Assembly: GCA_934589325.1 (NCBI GenBank)
Contig: CAKTNU010000056.1
Coordinates: 1 to 9,306 of the forward strand
Direction: 5' to 3'
DNA length: 9,306 nt
Source: an uncultured Oscillospiraceae bacterium
GTDB lineage: Bacteria > Bacillota_A > Clostridia > Oscillospirales > Oscillospiraceae
The notes under the pieces are model-generated. The model was not told the origin of the DNA. It did not search any database and was given only the letters and a program-made list of their open reading frames with translations. Within the stretch, counting starts at the first letter, position 1. Each line of letters starts with the position of its first letter. Positions 1 to 5,639 of the stretch are shown here, in pieces. A program made the position numbers and the translations under genes.

Positions 1-40
1 GAACAGTATCGATCGCACGTTTTCCGAATTTCCGATACAT
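1..40 (-). CDS. Start of a probable sugar transferase (partial, runs off the left edge)
   Basis: Only 13 codons are visible, reading MYRKFGKRAIDTV from the ATG at 40-38. From family memory, bacterial undecaprenyl-phosphate sugar transferases (first enzyme of capsule, exopolysaccharide or O-unit assembly) often begin with Met-Tyr-(Lys/Arg)-Lys, a basic stretch and Asp just before the first membrane helix, and this matches. An AAAAGGA Shine-Dalgarno-like run lies 12 nt upstream, rather far. The gene follows the recombinase-like gene on the same strand by 22 bp, so the two are probably co-transcribed. Thirteen residues cannot prove a family; the alternative is a chance start codon. Confidence 0.4.
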   Translation of the reverse strand, partial: MYRKFGKRAIDTV

Positions 41-62
41 TGATGCAGCATATCCTTTTCGT

Positions 63-689
63 TTATTTTCCGCACTCTGCGGATAAGCCGCCGCGCTGAT
101 ATTCCGTCTGCTCGCTTCCGGAGAAGGCCACGGAGTTCAGGTCGGCACGGCAGTATTCCGAGAAGCGCTTGACGATCACATCGGGGCGCTTGTTCTGCCC
201 GAGATAGGTGCAGAGGCTGTACATATCCACGCCCGCCTCCAGCTTCTGCCGGATGAAAGCATAGCGCAGCTCCATAGAGGAGAGCTTGTCGGCGATTTGA
301 TACTTCTCGTTCATCGTACTGAGCAGCACCTGCATGAGTCTGAACGGCGGCAGCTGCTTCCCGCCGTTCAGGATGAAGCAGTCACCGCTCGGATACAGCC
401 CGATATTCGCGGAGAGAAACAGCTTCACACTTGGCGGCATGGGCAGATCACGCGGCGCGTCCGACGGCAGGAACTCTACCGGGTCGGAGGCCGTGCCGCC
501 CTTTCCGCGCCCCGCAACATAGCGGATGCGGATCATGCCCGCCGCGAGGTCGATGTCCTGACGGCGCAGAGCCGTGACCTCGCCCAGCAGCAGTCCCATA
601 TGTAAGCAGAGAAACGCGGCGACCTTGCGCGGCTCGACGTCCTCCGTCAGATGCTGGTCGATGACCCGGCACTGTGCATCTGTCAGCAT
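63..689 (-). CDS. Catalytically degenerate tyrosine-recombinase-like protein
   Basis: The 208-residue protein has the layout of the catalytic domain of phage-integrase/XerC-type recombinases, without their N-terminal core-binding domain. The fold landmarks are visible: GLLLGEVTALRRQDID (32-47) corresponds to the usual GLRxGE box, MELRYAF (139-145) to HxLRHxF, and LGQ (163-165) to LGH. The catalytic set is mostly lost: first Arg is Leu34, the His of HxxR is Met139, the second His is Gln165, and the Tyr position holds Arg175/Phe176. Only Arg142 remains. Strand exchange is therefore unlikely; a DNA-binding or regulatory role is an inference. The start is well supported by GAGGAG 8 nt upstream. 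The ATG overlaps the stop of an upstream start-less reading frame, and 22 bp after its own stop a probable sugar transferase begins, suggesting it fronts a surface-polysaccharide locus. Confidence 0.75.
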   Translation of the reverse strand: MLTDAQCRVIDQHLTEDVEPRKVAAFLCLHMGLLLGEVTALRRQDIDLAAGMIRIRYVAGRGKGGTASDPVEFLPSDAPRDLPMPPSVKLFLSANIGLYPSGDCFILNGGKQLPPFRLMQVLLSTMNEKYQIADKLSSMELRYAFIRQKLEAGVDMYSLCTYLGQNKRPDVIVKRFSEYCRADLNSVAFSGSEQTEYQRGGLSAECGK

Positions 690-838
690 GAGAAAAACTC
701 CTCTAAACGTGGTGAAACCCGCGGCAGCCTATCCCGCAGGTCTGGGGTGATCAAGGTGAAATTGCGGCTTTGGCAGCCATGCTCGGCGGGGCACTTGATG
801 AGCTGTACCCTTTCATCGTCAAAATGGGCGGAATACGA
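683..838 (-). pseudogene. Start-less coding-like stretch overlapping the recombinase-like gene
   Basis: On the minus strand from 838 down to the TGA at 685-683, a 51-residue frame reads like real protein, including IKCPAEHGCQSRNFTLITP and DRLPRVSPRLEEFFSC. Its third codon positions are GC-rich like neighbouring genes. The stop overlaps the next gene's start in the arrangement ATGCTGA, typical of translational coupling. No in-frame ATG or GTG exists; the stop TAG at 841-839 bounds it, and the only TTG lies midway. It may be the tail of a decayed gene, a leader with an unusual start, or chance. No function is proposed. Confidence 0.3.
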
Positions 839-842
839 CTAT

Positions 843-859
843 TATGATGCTTCATCATA
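843..859. promoter_or_regulatory. Inverted repeat over the -10 box (candidate operator)
   Basis: TATGATG, three bases CTT, then CATCATA: perfect 7-bp arms. The right arm contains the whole -10 hexamer of the minus-strand promoter and the left arm covers the expected start point, so a protein bound here would block transcription of the recombinase-like gene. The binding protein is unknown. Confidence 0.4.
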
Positions 860-882
860 CCATGACTTACAGAAATTTGCAA
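854..882 (-). promoter_or_regulatory. Sigma-70 type promoter for the recombinase-like gene
   Basis: Read on the minus strand, TTGCAA (882-877) is followed by a 17-nt spacer and TATGAT (859-854), with TG one base before the -10 (extended -10). Transcription would start near 847, leaving a leader of about 155 nt before the ATG at 689. The sequence closely resembles the tRNA-Val promoter at 5827-5854. Confidence 0.6.
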
Positions 883-894
883 GAGCTTCAAGCC

Positions 895-914
895 AAAATA
901 AGCATACTTATTTT
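895..914 (-). terminator. Weak AT-rich hairpin after the HicB-like gene
   Basis: AAAATAAG and CTTATTTT flank a 4-nt loop, overlapping the stop codon of the HicB-like gene. On the minus strand the stem ends in TTTT. The stem is almost all A:T, so termination would be weak. Confidence 0.3.
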
Positions 915-1408
915 TACTCCTGCTTTGTGTTAAAAGCCGACCTTCTGTCTCCGCTCTGCCGCAGATCAAGCTGAGCGCGGAGCGCGTCCTGTAGGACCTG
1001 CGAAAAGTTGATATTGCGCTCCAGCGCGGCGGCGTTCATCCACGCCGGCAGCGTGACGGTGCGGCTGACGGATCGGTTGGCTCTTGCCTGCCGCACGGAC
1101 GGCATGAACACATCGACCAGCACGGCGCGCTCGTTTGGCTGAAGCTCTATGTCGGTCAGACGGGACGGAGCAGGCAGTTCCTTGCCGTCCTCCTCAAGCC
1201 CGACCAGAACACAGCCCATCAGCTCACGGGCGGAGAGCAGCGCTTCATCCTCGTCTGTGCCGCTGGTGGCCGCGTCGAGGTCCGGGAAAGTGACGGCTAT
1301 CTCCTGCCCAGCCTCATAGGTAAAGACGGCGGGATAAAAATAACGAGTTTTCAAGATATCAGCTCCAATTTCAAAAAGTATCATGTGGGAAAATGAACAG
1401 CTTTTCAT
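914..1408 (-). CDS. hicB: Orphan HicB-like antitoxin / RHH repressor
   Basis: A 164-residue protein with a HicB-type N-terminal domain (about 22-100; RYFYPAVFTYEAGQEIAVTF, FPDLDAATSG, then ALLSARELMGCVLVGLEEDG) and a ribbon-helix-helix DNA-binding domain (about 112-147; RSVSRTVTLPAWMNAAALER then NFSQVLQDAL). HicB proteins neutralise the HicA mRNA-cleaving toxin and repress their own promoter. No HicA reading frame lies on either side, so this is an orphan antitoxin or a stand-alone repressor. Two in-frame starts compete. ATG 1408 has AGGAGGG 7 nt upstream and is chosen here; TTG 1354 has GGAG 8 nt upstream and gives a 146-residue protein starting MKTRYFYP, which fits the usual HicB N-terminus better. 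Both could be used. Confidence 0.8.
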   Translation of the reverse strand: MKSCSFSHMILFEIGADILKTRYFYPAVFTYEAGQEIAVTFPDLDAATSGTDEDEALLSARELMGCVLVGLEEDGKELPAPSRLTDIELQPNERAVLVDVFMPSVRQARANRSVSRTVTLPAWMNAAALERNINFSQVLQDALRAQLDLRQSGDRRSAFNTKQE

Positions 1409-1430
1409 GGCTTTCCCTCCTGACAATGAT

Positions 1431-1459
1431 ATAGCAACACATATAATTATATTTGTCAA
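1431..1459 (-). promoter_or_regulatory. Promoter of the HicB-like gene
   Basis: On the minus strand a perfect TTGACA (1459-1454), 17-nt spacer and TGCTAT (1436-1431), with TG one base before the -10. It lies just upstream of the AGGAGGG and ATG at 1408, leaving a short leader. Confidence 0.6.
1437..1456. promoter_or_regulatory. 20-bp dyad filling the HicB promoter spacer (candidate operator)
   Basis: ACACATATAATTATATTTGT pairs 9 of 10 positions across its centre, with a perfect 12-bp core ATATAATTATAT. It occupies the spacer between -35 and -10 of the HicB-like gene, the expected place for autorepression by its ribbon-helix-helix domain. The core is all A/T, so chance symmetry is possible. 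Confidence 0.4.
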
Positions 1460-1509
1460 GCATGAAACCAAATATTTTATACATTCAGCCGTGATCCCTG
1501 CATTGCTCC

Positions 1510-1538
1510 TTGTCCTGCGGCTTTCCGGGTGATATAAT
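1510..1538 (+). promoter_or_regulatory. Promoter of the methyltransferase gene
   Basis: TTGTCC (1510-1515), 17-nt spacer, perfect TATAAT (1533-1538). It faces away from the HicB promoter, so the two genes share one divergent control region. Confidence 0.6.
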
Positions 1539-1580
1539 AGCTCCGGTACTTTGGAACACAAAATCTATGGAGTGGATCGC

Positions 1581-2234
1581 ATGGCAGATAAAATACAGAA
1601 CGCTTACGAAGCATCCAAGAACATATATGACGACGTCCTCACGCAGGGGAATTTCTTCAGCAGACTGTATATCAGACTGTTCTGGAGCGGTACAGATGAC
1701 AATGACATAGCGCGGAAGGTCCTGGCATACATTCCCGACGATTTCTCGGGCGACCTGCTCGATGTTCCGGTCGGAACGGCCGTGTTCACGCAGCGCAAAT
1801 GGATGTCTCTGAAAAACGCCCGCATCACCTGCCTCGATTACAGTACGGATATGCTCGAGCAGGCCGAGAAGCGGCTCGGCGGCCATGAAAATATCAGCTG
1901 TATTCAGGGCGACGTTGGCGCACTGCCGATGAGCGACGGAGCCTTTGATACCGTCGTCAGCATGAACGGCTTCCATGCCTTTCCCGATAAGCAGAAGGCG
2001 TTCAGCGAAACATGGCGAGTCCTGAAGCCGGGCGGAGATTTTATCGCCTGCTTCTATATCAGGGGCAAGTCCAAAAGGACTGACTGGCTCGTGAAAAATA
2101 TTCTCGCCAAAAAGGGCTGGTTCTCTCCCCCGTTCCAGACCGAGGAGGAGCTGAGAGCCATCCTGCGTGACCTGTATAAAGAGGTCGACATCCACGTCGA
2201 CGGGTCAATGGTGTATTTTCACTGCGTCAAGTGA
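1581..2234 (+). CDS. Class I SAM-dependent methyltransferase
   Basis: The 217-residue cytoplasmic protein has the Methyltransf_11/25 layout. Motif I is LLDVPVGTAVFT (59-70), the strand end binding the SAM ribose is CLDYSTDMLEQA (84-95, acidic Asp86), motif II is GDVGALPMSDGAFDTVVSMN (110-129), and WRVLKPGGDFIACFY (145-159) is motif III. Motif I has GTAVF where many members have GxGxG. The C-terminal half keeps no clear substrate signature, so the acceptor (lipid, small molecule or other) cannot be named. ATG 1581 is chosen because GGAG (1569-1572) sits 8 nt upstream; an in-frame TTG at 1551 would add ten residues but lacks a good site. It is single-gene, with its own promoter and a strong terminator 35 bp after its stop. 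Confidence 0.85.
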   Translation: MADKIQNAYEASKNIYDDVLTQGNFFSRLYIRLFWSGTDDNDIARKVLAYIPDDFSGDLLDVPVGTAVFTQRKWMSLKNARITCLDYSTDMLEQAEKRLGGHENISCIQGDVGALPMSDGAFDTVVSMNGFHAFPDKQKAFSETWRVLKPGGDFIACFYIRGKSKRTDWLVKNILAKKGWFSPPFQTEEELRAILRDLYKEVDIHVDGSMVYFHCVK

Positions 2235-2268
2235 CCTTGAGCCGCACCGTATCGCCTCAGCCGTAAGC

Positions 2269-2303
2269 AAAGCTCCCGCAGTCCAAACGACTGCGGGAGC
2301 TTT
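2269..2303 (+). terminator. Strong intrinsic terminator after the methyltransferase
   Basis: A 14-bp perfect stem built on AGCTCCCGCAGT / ACTGCGGGAGCT with flanking AA/TT encloses a 7-nt loop (2283-2289). The downstream run is only TTT then CCCG. It lies between convergent genes and may act on both strands. Confidence 0.75.
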
Positions 2304-2347
2304 CCCGTTCTCCGGCGGATGCCGGGTCTGTTCTTTTGTAGGCCGCC

Positions 2348-3319
2348 TCACTTCAGATACTCTTCAAAGAACGCCTTCAGCTTCCCAAACGGGATGATGT
2401 CTGTCTGATCGTAGAGGTCGGTATGGCTGGCACCGGGAATAATAAGCAGCTCCTTATTGCCGCCGGTCAGCCTGCTGTAGGCCGTCTCGCTGAAATAGCG
2501 GGAGTGCGCCTTTTCTCCGTGTACCAGCAGCACGGCGGAGCGGATCTCGCTGCTGTACTGCAAAATCGGCATATTCAGGAACGAGAGCGAAGAAGTCACA
2601 TTCCAGCCGCCGTTGGAGTTCAGGCTGCGGGGATGGTAGCCTCGCTGAGTTTTATAGTAGGCGTAATAGTCCTTCACAAACTGCGGTGCGTCCTCCGGCA
2701 GCGGATCAACTACGCCGCCCGCCAGCGCGTATGTGCCGTTTTTGTAGTCCTCGGTGCGCTGTGCGTTCATGGTCTTTCTCTTTTCAAAGCGCGCCTGCTC
2801 GGAATCCTCCGCGTCAAAATAGCCGTTTGCGGTCACGCGGGTCATGTCGTACATGGTCATGGCCGCGGTCGCTTTGATGCGGGTGTCGATGGCGGCGGCG
2901 TTTATCGCCATGCCGCCCCAGCCGCAGATACCGATAATGCCGATGCGCTCCGGGTCAACGCCGTCCTGCACGGAGAGGAAGTCCACCGCCGCGCAGAAGT
3001 CCTCGGTGTTGATGTCGGGCGACGCAACATAACGCGGAGTGCCGCCGCTCTCGCCGGTATAGGACGGGTCAAAGGCGATGGTCAGGAAGCCCAGCTCCGC
3101 CATTCTCTGCGCATACAGGCCGGAGGACTGCTCCTTCACCGCGCCGAACGGCCCGCTGACCGCGAGGGCGGGCAGCCTGCCGGATGCTCCCTTCGGGGTG
3201 TACATGTCCGCCGCCAGCGTGATGCCGTAGCGGTTGTGAAATGTCACCTTCCGGTGATCTACCTTGTCGCTTTTGGGGAAAACCTTGTCCCATTCCTGTG
3301 TTAAATTCAACTTTTCCAT
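2348..3319 (-). CDS. Alpha/beta hydrolase with Cys at the nucleophile position
   Basis: The 323-residue soluble protein resembles the dienelactone-hydrolase/YcjY-like branch of the alpha/beta-hydrolase fold. A nucleophile elbow GIIGICGWGG spans 127-136 with Cys132 where most members have Ser; dienelactone hydrolases also use Cys. The catalytic His is probably His299 in GASHTDLYD. The acid is less clear: the segment LLVHGEKAHSRYFSE (264-278) is where it should fall, but no Asp is present, leaving Glu269 as candidate. SGPFGAVKEQSSG (55-67) is the likely oxyanion-loop region. No signal peptide is seen, so it acts in the cytoplasm, on an unknown ester or thioester. The Shine-Dalgarno site is poor (AAAGAAG 11 nt before ATG). 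It is a single gene, converging on the methyltransferase. Confidence 0.82.
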   Translation of the reverse strand: MEKLNLTQEWDKVFPKSDKVDHRKVTFHNRYGITLAADMYTPKGASGRLPALAVSGPFGAVKEQSSGLYAQRMAELGFLTIAFDPSYTGESGGTPRYVASPDINTEDFCAAVDFLSVQDGVDPERIGIIGICGWGGMAINAAAIDTRIKATAAMTMYDMTRVTANGYFDAEDSEQARFEKRKTMNAQRTEDYKNGTYALAGGVVDPLPEDAPQFVKDYYAYYKTQRGYHPRSLNSNGGWNVTSSLSFLNMPILQYSSEIRSAVLLVHGEKAHSRYFSETAYSRLTGGNKELLIIPGASHTDLYDQTDIIPFGKLKAFFEEYLK

Positions 3320-3415
3320 AATTCAGAGCTTCTTTCCGATCCGATAAGTTCTTATCTCTGCGCCCCTTGACCGAGGCAGCCGCCGTCGGCCCTTCGCCAT
3401 GGAGCACAGCATTTT

Positions 3416-3430
3416 TCACTGTCACAGTGA
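3416..3430. promoter_or_regulatory. Inverted repeat at the hydrolase transcription start (candidate operator)
   Basis: TCACTGT, a central C, then ACAGTGA: perfect 7-bp arms. It lies just downstream of the -10 of the hydrolase promoter on the minus strand, covering the expected start point, where a repressor would block initiation. Confidence 0.35.
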
Positions 3431-3432
3431 TA

Positions 3433-3460
3433 ATAATACATAAACCTGACTCTAGGTCAA
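3433..3460 (-). promoter_or_regulatory. Promoter of the hydrolase, possibly MerR-type
   Basis: On the minus strand TTGACC (3460-3455) precedes TATTAT at a 16-nt spacing (3438-3433). The repeat TATTATTAT also offers a second TATTAT at 3435-3430, 19 nt from the -35. Nineteen nt is the stretched spacing used by MerR-family activators, and the spacer begins CTAGAGT and ends near AGGTTTAT, as I recall for AdhR-like MerR operators. The dyad here is incomplete, so the regulator assignment is tentative. Confidence 0.45.
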
Positions 3461-3493
3461 GGTATTTTTGAAAATTTTTTTCAGGAACCGAAA

Positions 3494-3523
3494 AGCACGG
3501 GAAATGCATGCATTTCCCGTGCT
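3494..3523 (-). terminator. Perfect 30-bp palindromic terminator of the membrane-protein operon
   Basis: The 30 bases are exactly self-complementary, with half-site AGCACGGGAAATGCA. On the minus strand the stem starts 25 bp after the stop of the DUF4173-like gene and is followed by TTTT then CGG. It marks the end of the three-gene operon. Confidence 0.75.
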
Positions 3524-3548
3524 CTATACATATTAAATATTACAGCCG

Positions 3549-4805
3549 TCAGACCCAGCATAGGGCGCTCAGGGTCACGGCGCCGAATATCATCCATGCG
3601 CGGCAGGTGCGGCGGCCGGTGAGCAGATTGCAGCCCGCGGCGATGCATCCCGCAAGCAGCACCAGCACGAGCCATGTACTCTCAAGCCGCAGCGGAGTGA
3701 AGCCGAAGCAGTCGATATACAGCGCGAGCTTTGACAGCGCGACGACCGCAAACAGAACGCTTTCCGTCAGCAGCACCGCGCACATCACGAGATTCGCCCT
3801 ACGCTCCCTGACCGGGGCCGCGCTCATCCGCGTCACCAGCCACAGCAGCACGAAGTTCAGCGCCATGACCCGGCACAGCTCGAAAAAGCCCTGCCGCGCA
3901 TACTGCGCCACTGTCATATCCTCCGGCAGCGTCCGCGAAAATGCGCCGAAGAGATACCCGCCCTGCACCGCGAAGAACACCGCGTACACCGCGATGAAGG
4001 CCGCGAGACAGAAGCTCCAGACCCTCGCGGGGACGATGCGTATCTGCCGGAGCGCGGACTCCGCGCCCGTGCGCCGCTCGCCGATCCGCTCCGCGCTCAG
4101 CCGCGTGCCTCCGGCAATCAAGCCGAAGATGTACGCGCCGATCGGCAGGCTCAGCAGCAGGTCAAACAGGAAGTTCACGAGATCGACATTGTTTCCGAAG
4201 AAATCCGTCACCTGCCCAACGAGCTCACCGAAGCCCGCATCCGCGCTGCTCAGATGGTTCAGCGCACTGACCAGCAGCACAGCCGCCAGCAGCACGGCAA
4301 AAATGCTGCCCAGCAGCGCCGAGGTGCTGATCTTTTTCCCCTCGCGGCGCGGCCGCGACGCAAAATACCACCATGTCTTCACGCGCAGGAAAAAGTTTCC
4401 GAACGGCAGCAGGATGAAGCCGTTCAGCGCATCGAGCGGCAGGAAATGTCCGCTCCTGCCCTCAAGCAGCACCCCGGCGCGGCTCATCGCCCACCACACG
4501 GCAAAGATGTGCGCAAAGACGAAGGTCAAAAACTGCCCCCAGACCGCGCATGGCGCGAAAACATACGCGCACACCGACGAGACCATGCAGCCGAGCCAGA
4601 CCCAGCTCTCCCATGCCCGCGGCCGCCCCGCGCACAGGTACTCTACCAACGCGATATATGCCGCCGCGAACACGAGCAGCCACAGGTCAAACGATGCGTG
4701 GAACGGGTCCCCTATATAGATATACGCCGCGGCATAGCTGACCAGCGCCGCGATAAGCTCCTTTTTCTCCGCACGGAACGCGGGTCTATTCAGATTTTCA
4801 TCCAC
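3549..4805 (-). CDS. Multi-pass membrane protein, DUF4153/DUF4173-like, apparently short at the C-terminus
   Basis: The 418-residue protein has roughly ten hydrophobic segments. The diagnostic block is YLFGAFSRTLPEDMTVAQYA followed by RQGFFELCRVMALNF (about 298-332), which I associate with DUF4153/DUF4173 proteins of Clostridia. Function of the family is unknown. Start is GTG at 4805, with GGAGGAGG 7 nt upstream; the ATG at 4801 is out of frame. As I recall, relatives continue after the last helix with an NVD...ARYN-type segment and a soluble tail, whereas this protein stops at TLSALCWV and a terminator follows at once, so it may be truncated. It is last in an operon with a DUF2975 protein and an XRE regulator, 69 bp after the latter. 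Confidence 0.75.
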   Translation of the reverse strand: MDENLNRPAFRAEKKELIAALVSYAAAYIYIGDPFHASFDLWLLVFAAAYIALVEYLCAGRPRAWESWVWLGCMVSSVCAYVFAPCAVWGQFLTFVFAHIFAVWWAMSRAGVLLEGRSGHFLPLDALNGFILLPFGNFFLRVKTWWYFASRPRREGKKISTSALLGSIFAVLLAAVLLVSALNHLSSADAGFGELVGQVTDFFGNNVDLVNFLFDLLLSLPIGAYIFGLIAGGTRLSAERIGERRTGAESALRQIRIVPARVWSFCLAAFIAVYAVFFAVQGGYLFGAFSRTLPEDMTVAQYARQGFFELCRVMALNFVLLWLVTRMSAAPVRERRANLVMCAVLLTESVLFAVVALSKLALYIDCFGFTPLRLESTWLVLVLLAGCIAAGCNLLTGRRTCRAWMIFGAVTLSALCWV

Positions 4806-4874
4806 TTGGATCCCTCCTCCATGTATTTTTCGGGCAGGCCGCCGGCGCGTCCATCACGCATATACGGCGCCCGT

Positions 4875-5093
4875 TCATGCTGTGCCTCCGTCGTCGACAA
4901 ACTCCAGAATGTCTCCCGGCTGACACTGCAGCTCATGGCACAGCGCCATAAGCGTCGAGAAGCGTATTGCCTTGGCCTTGTTGTTTTTCAGAATGGACAG
5001 ATTTGCCGGCGTGATGCCGACGCGCTCGGCAAGCTCGCCCGCCGATATCTTCCGCCGTGCCATCATCACGTCCAGATTCACGAGTATTTCCAT
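4875..5093 (-). CDS. Small XRE/Cro-type regulator (YozG-like)
   Basis: At 72 residues the protein is a bare helix-turn-helix domain: KISAGELAERVGITPANLSI (15-34) carries the two HTH helices, then ALCHELQCQPGDILEF (50-65), the usual ending of this compact family (HTH_26/YozG-like). It would bind DNA as a dimer. The gene starts 14 bp after the DUF2975 gene's stop, a pairing seen widely in Firmicutes. GGGGTG is the only weak ribosome site, so translation may depend on the upstream gene. Likely target, by inference: its own operon promoter, through the dyad at 5616-5634. Confidence 0.85.
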   Translation of the reverse strand: MEILVNLDVMMARRKISAGELAERVGITPANLSILKNNKAKAIRFSTLMALCHELQCQPGDILEFVDDGGTA

Positions 5094-5107
5094 AGCCGCA
5101 CCCCGGT

Positions 5108-5557
5108 TCAGATCGTGTAGTCCAGCTCATCCTTCATGCGGATGGCCTGCTGGAACACGTTCTTCACGATACGCACGATAAGCGCCATGAATCCCGCAGC
5201 GGCGGCAACGATGACGAACGGGACGTAGCACAGCGTGCTGACAAGGCAGATCGCCCCGGCCGCCGCACAGCACCAGCTCACGATGCGCAGGCAGCGCACA
5301 TTTTCGGCGACGAACACCTCTCCCCTGCTGATGTTCCGCAGCAGGCTCCGCATCTGCAGCAGCAGTATCCAGCCGAATATGCTGCATAAATATACGGTCA
5401 GTATCATGCCCACGCCGTTCTGCCATGCCATTCCGCGCAGCCGGATATACCAGCCCACTATCCAGTATGCGCCGACATCCAGCGCCGCCAGAAGCAGCGC
5501 GAATACCGCCACGCAGACCCGCGACAGAATTATGCTCTTGTCCGTGCTCCAATTCAT
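5108..5557 (-). CDS. DUF2975 family membrane protein
   Basis: The 149-residue protein has four predicted membrane helices (about 10-34, 48-67, 91-112, 113-131). Family landmarks are the loop NISRGEVFVAENVRCLR (75-91) between helices two and three, and the tail RIVKNVFQQAIRMKDELDYT. DUF2975 proteins have no settled function; they almost always sit beside a YozG-like XRE regulator, as here, suggesting a membrane sensor or partner of it. ATG 5557 is chosen because AAAGGAG lies 8 nt upstream; an ATG 33 bp further upstream would only add a poorly supported leader. First gene of the operon. Confidence 0.85.
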   Translation of the reverse strand: MNWSTDKSIILSRVCVAVFALLLAALDVGAYWIVGWYIRLRGMAWQNGVGMILTVYLCSIFGWILLLQMRSLLRNISRGEVFVAENVRCLRIVSWCCAAAGAICLVSTLCYVPFVIVAAAAGFMALIVRIVKNVFQQAIRMKDELDYTI

Positions 5558-5580
5558 GCCTATCACTCCTTTGCAGCTCC

Positions 5581-5609
5581 AGCTTAGCATATCGGATATT
5601 GTTTGTCAA
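5581..5609 (-). promoter_or_regulatory. Promoter of the DUF2975-XRE-DUF4173 operon
   Basis: On the minus strand a perfect TTGACA (5609-5604), 17-nt spacer and TAAGCT (5586-5581), the weak -10 being helped by TG one base upstream (extended -10). A short leader leads to the ATG at 5557. Confidence 0.55.
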
Positions 5610-5615
5610 TCATAT

Positions 5616-5634
5616 TTTATCGAAAAACGATAAA
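5616..5634. promoter_or_regulatory. Inverted repeat upstream of the -35 (candidate XRE operator)
   Basis: TTTATCG, AAAAA, CGATAAA: perfect 7-bp arms around 5 bases, beginning 6 bp upstream of the -35 of the DUF2975 operon. Size and position suit an XRE dimer; the operon's own XRE protein is the obvious candidate. Confidence 0.4.
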
Positions 5635-5639
5635 TTTAT

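Noticed and set aside
746..847. Plus-strand frame reading GDQGEIAALAAMLGGALDEL and onward to a TGA
   Set aside because: It is the codon-aligned antisense of the minus-strand coding-like stretch, has no start, and its third positions are less GC-rich than those of the minus frame.
1355..1560. Possible hicA toxin gene upstream of the HicB-like gene
   Set aside because: No frame of adequate length with HicA features (GSHH-type motif) exists on either strand; the space is filled by two divergent promoters.
1409..1561. Longer version of the HicB-like protein starting at 1561
   Set aside because: The extension runs through the promoter and dyad, has no ribosome site, and is unlike the family.
1485..2195. 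Long minus-strand frame opposite the methyltransferase
   Set aside because: It is an antisense shadow of a clear methyltransferase with all SAM motifs, and lacks recognisable features.
2423..3304. Long plus-strand frame opposite the hydrolase
   Set aside because: Its Arg/Val/Gly-rich composition is typical of antisense to a GC-rich gene; the minus strand gives a full alpha/beta-hydrolase.
3508..4719. 403-codon plus-strand frame opposite the DUF4173-like gene
   Set aside because: Ser/Arg/Pro-rich shadow with no motifs; the minus frame encodes a coherent multi-pass membrane protein with a strong ribosome site.
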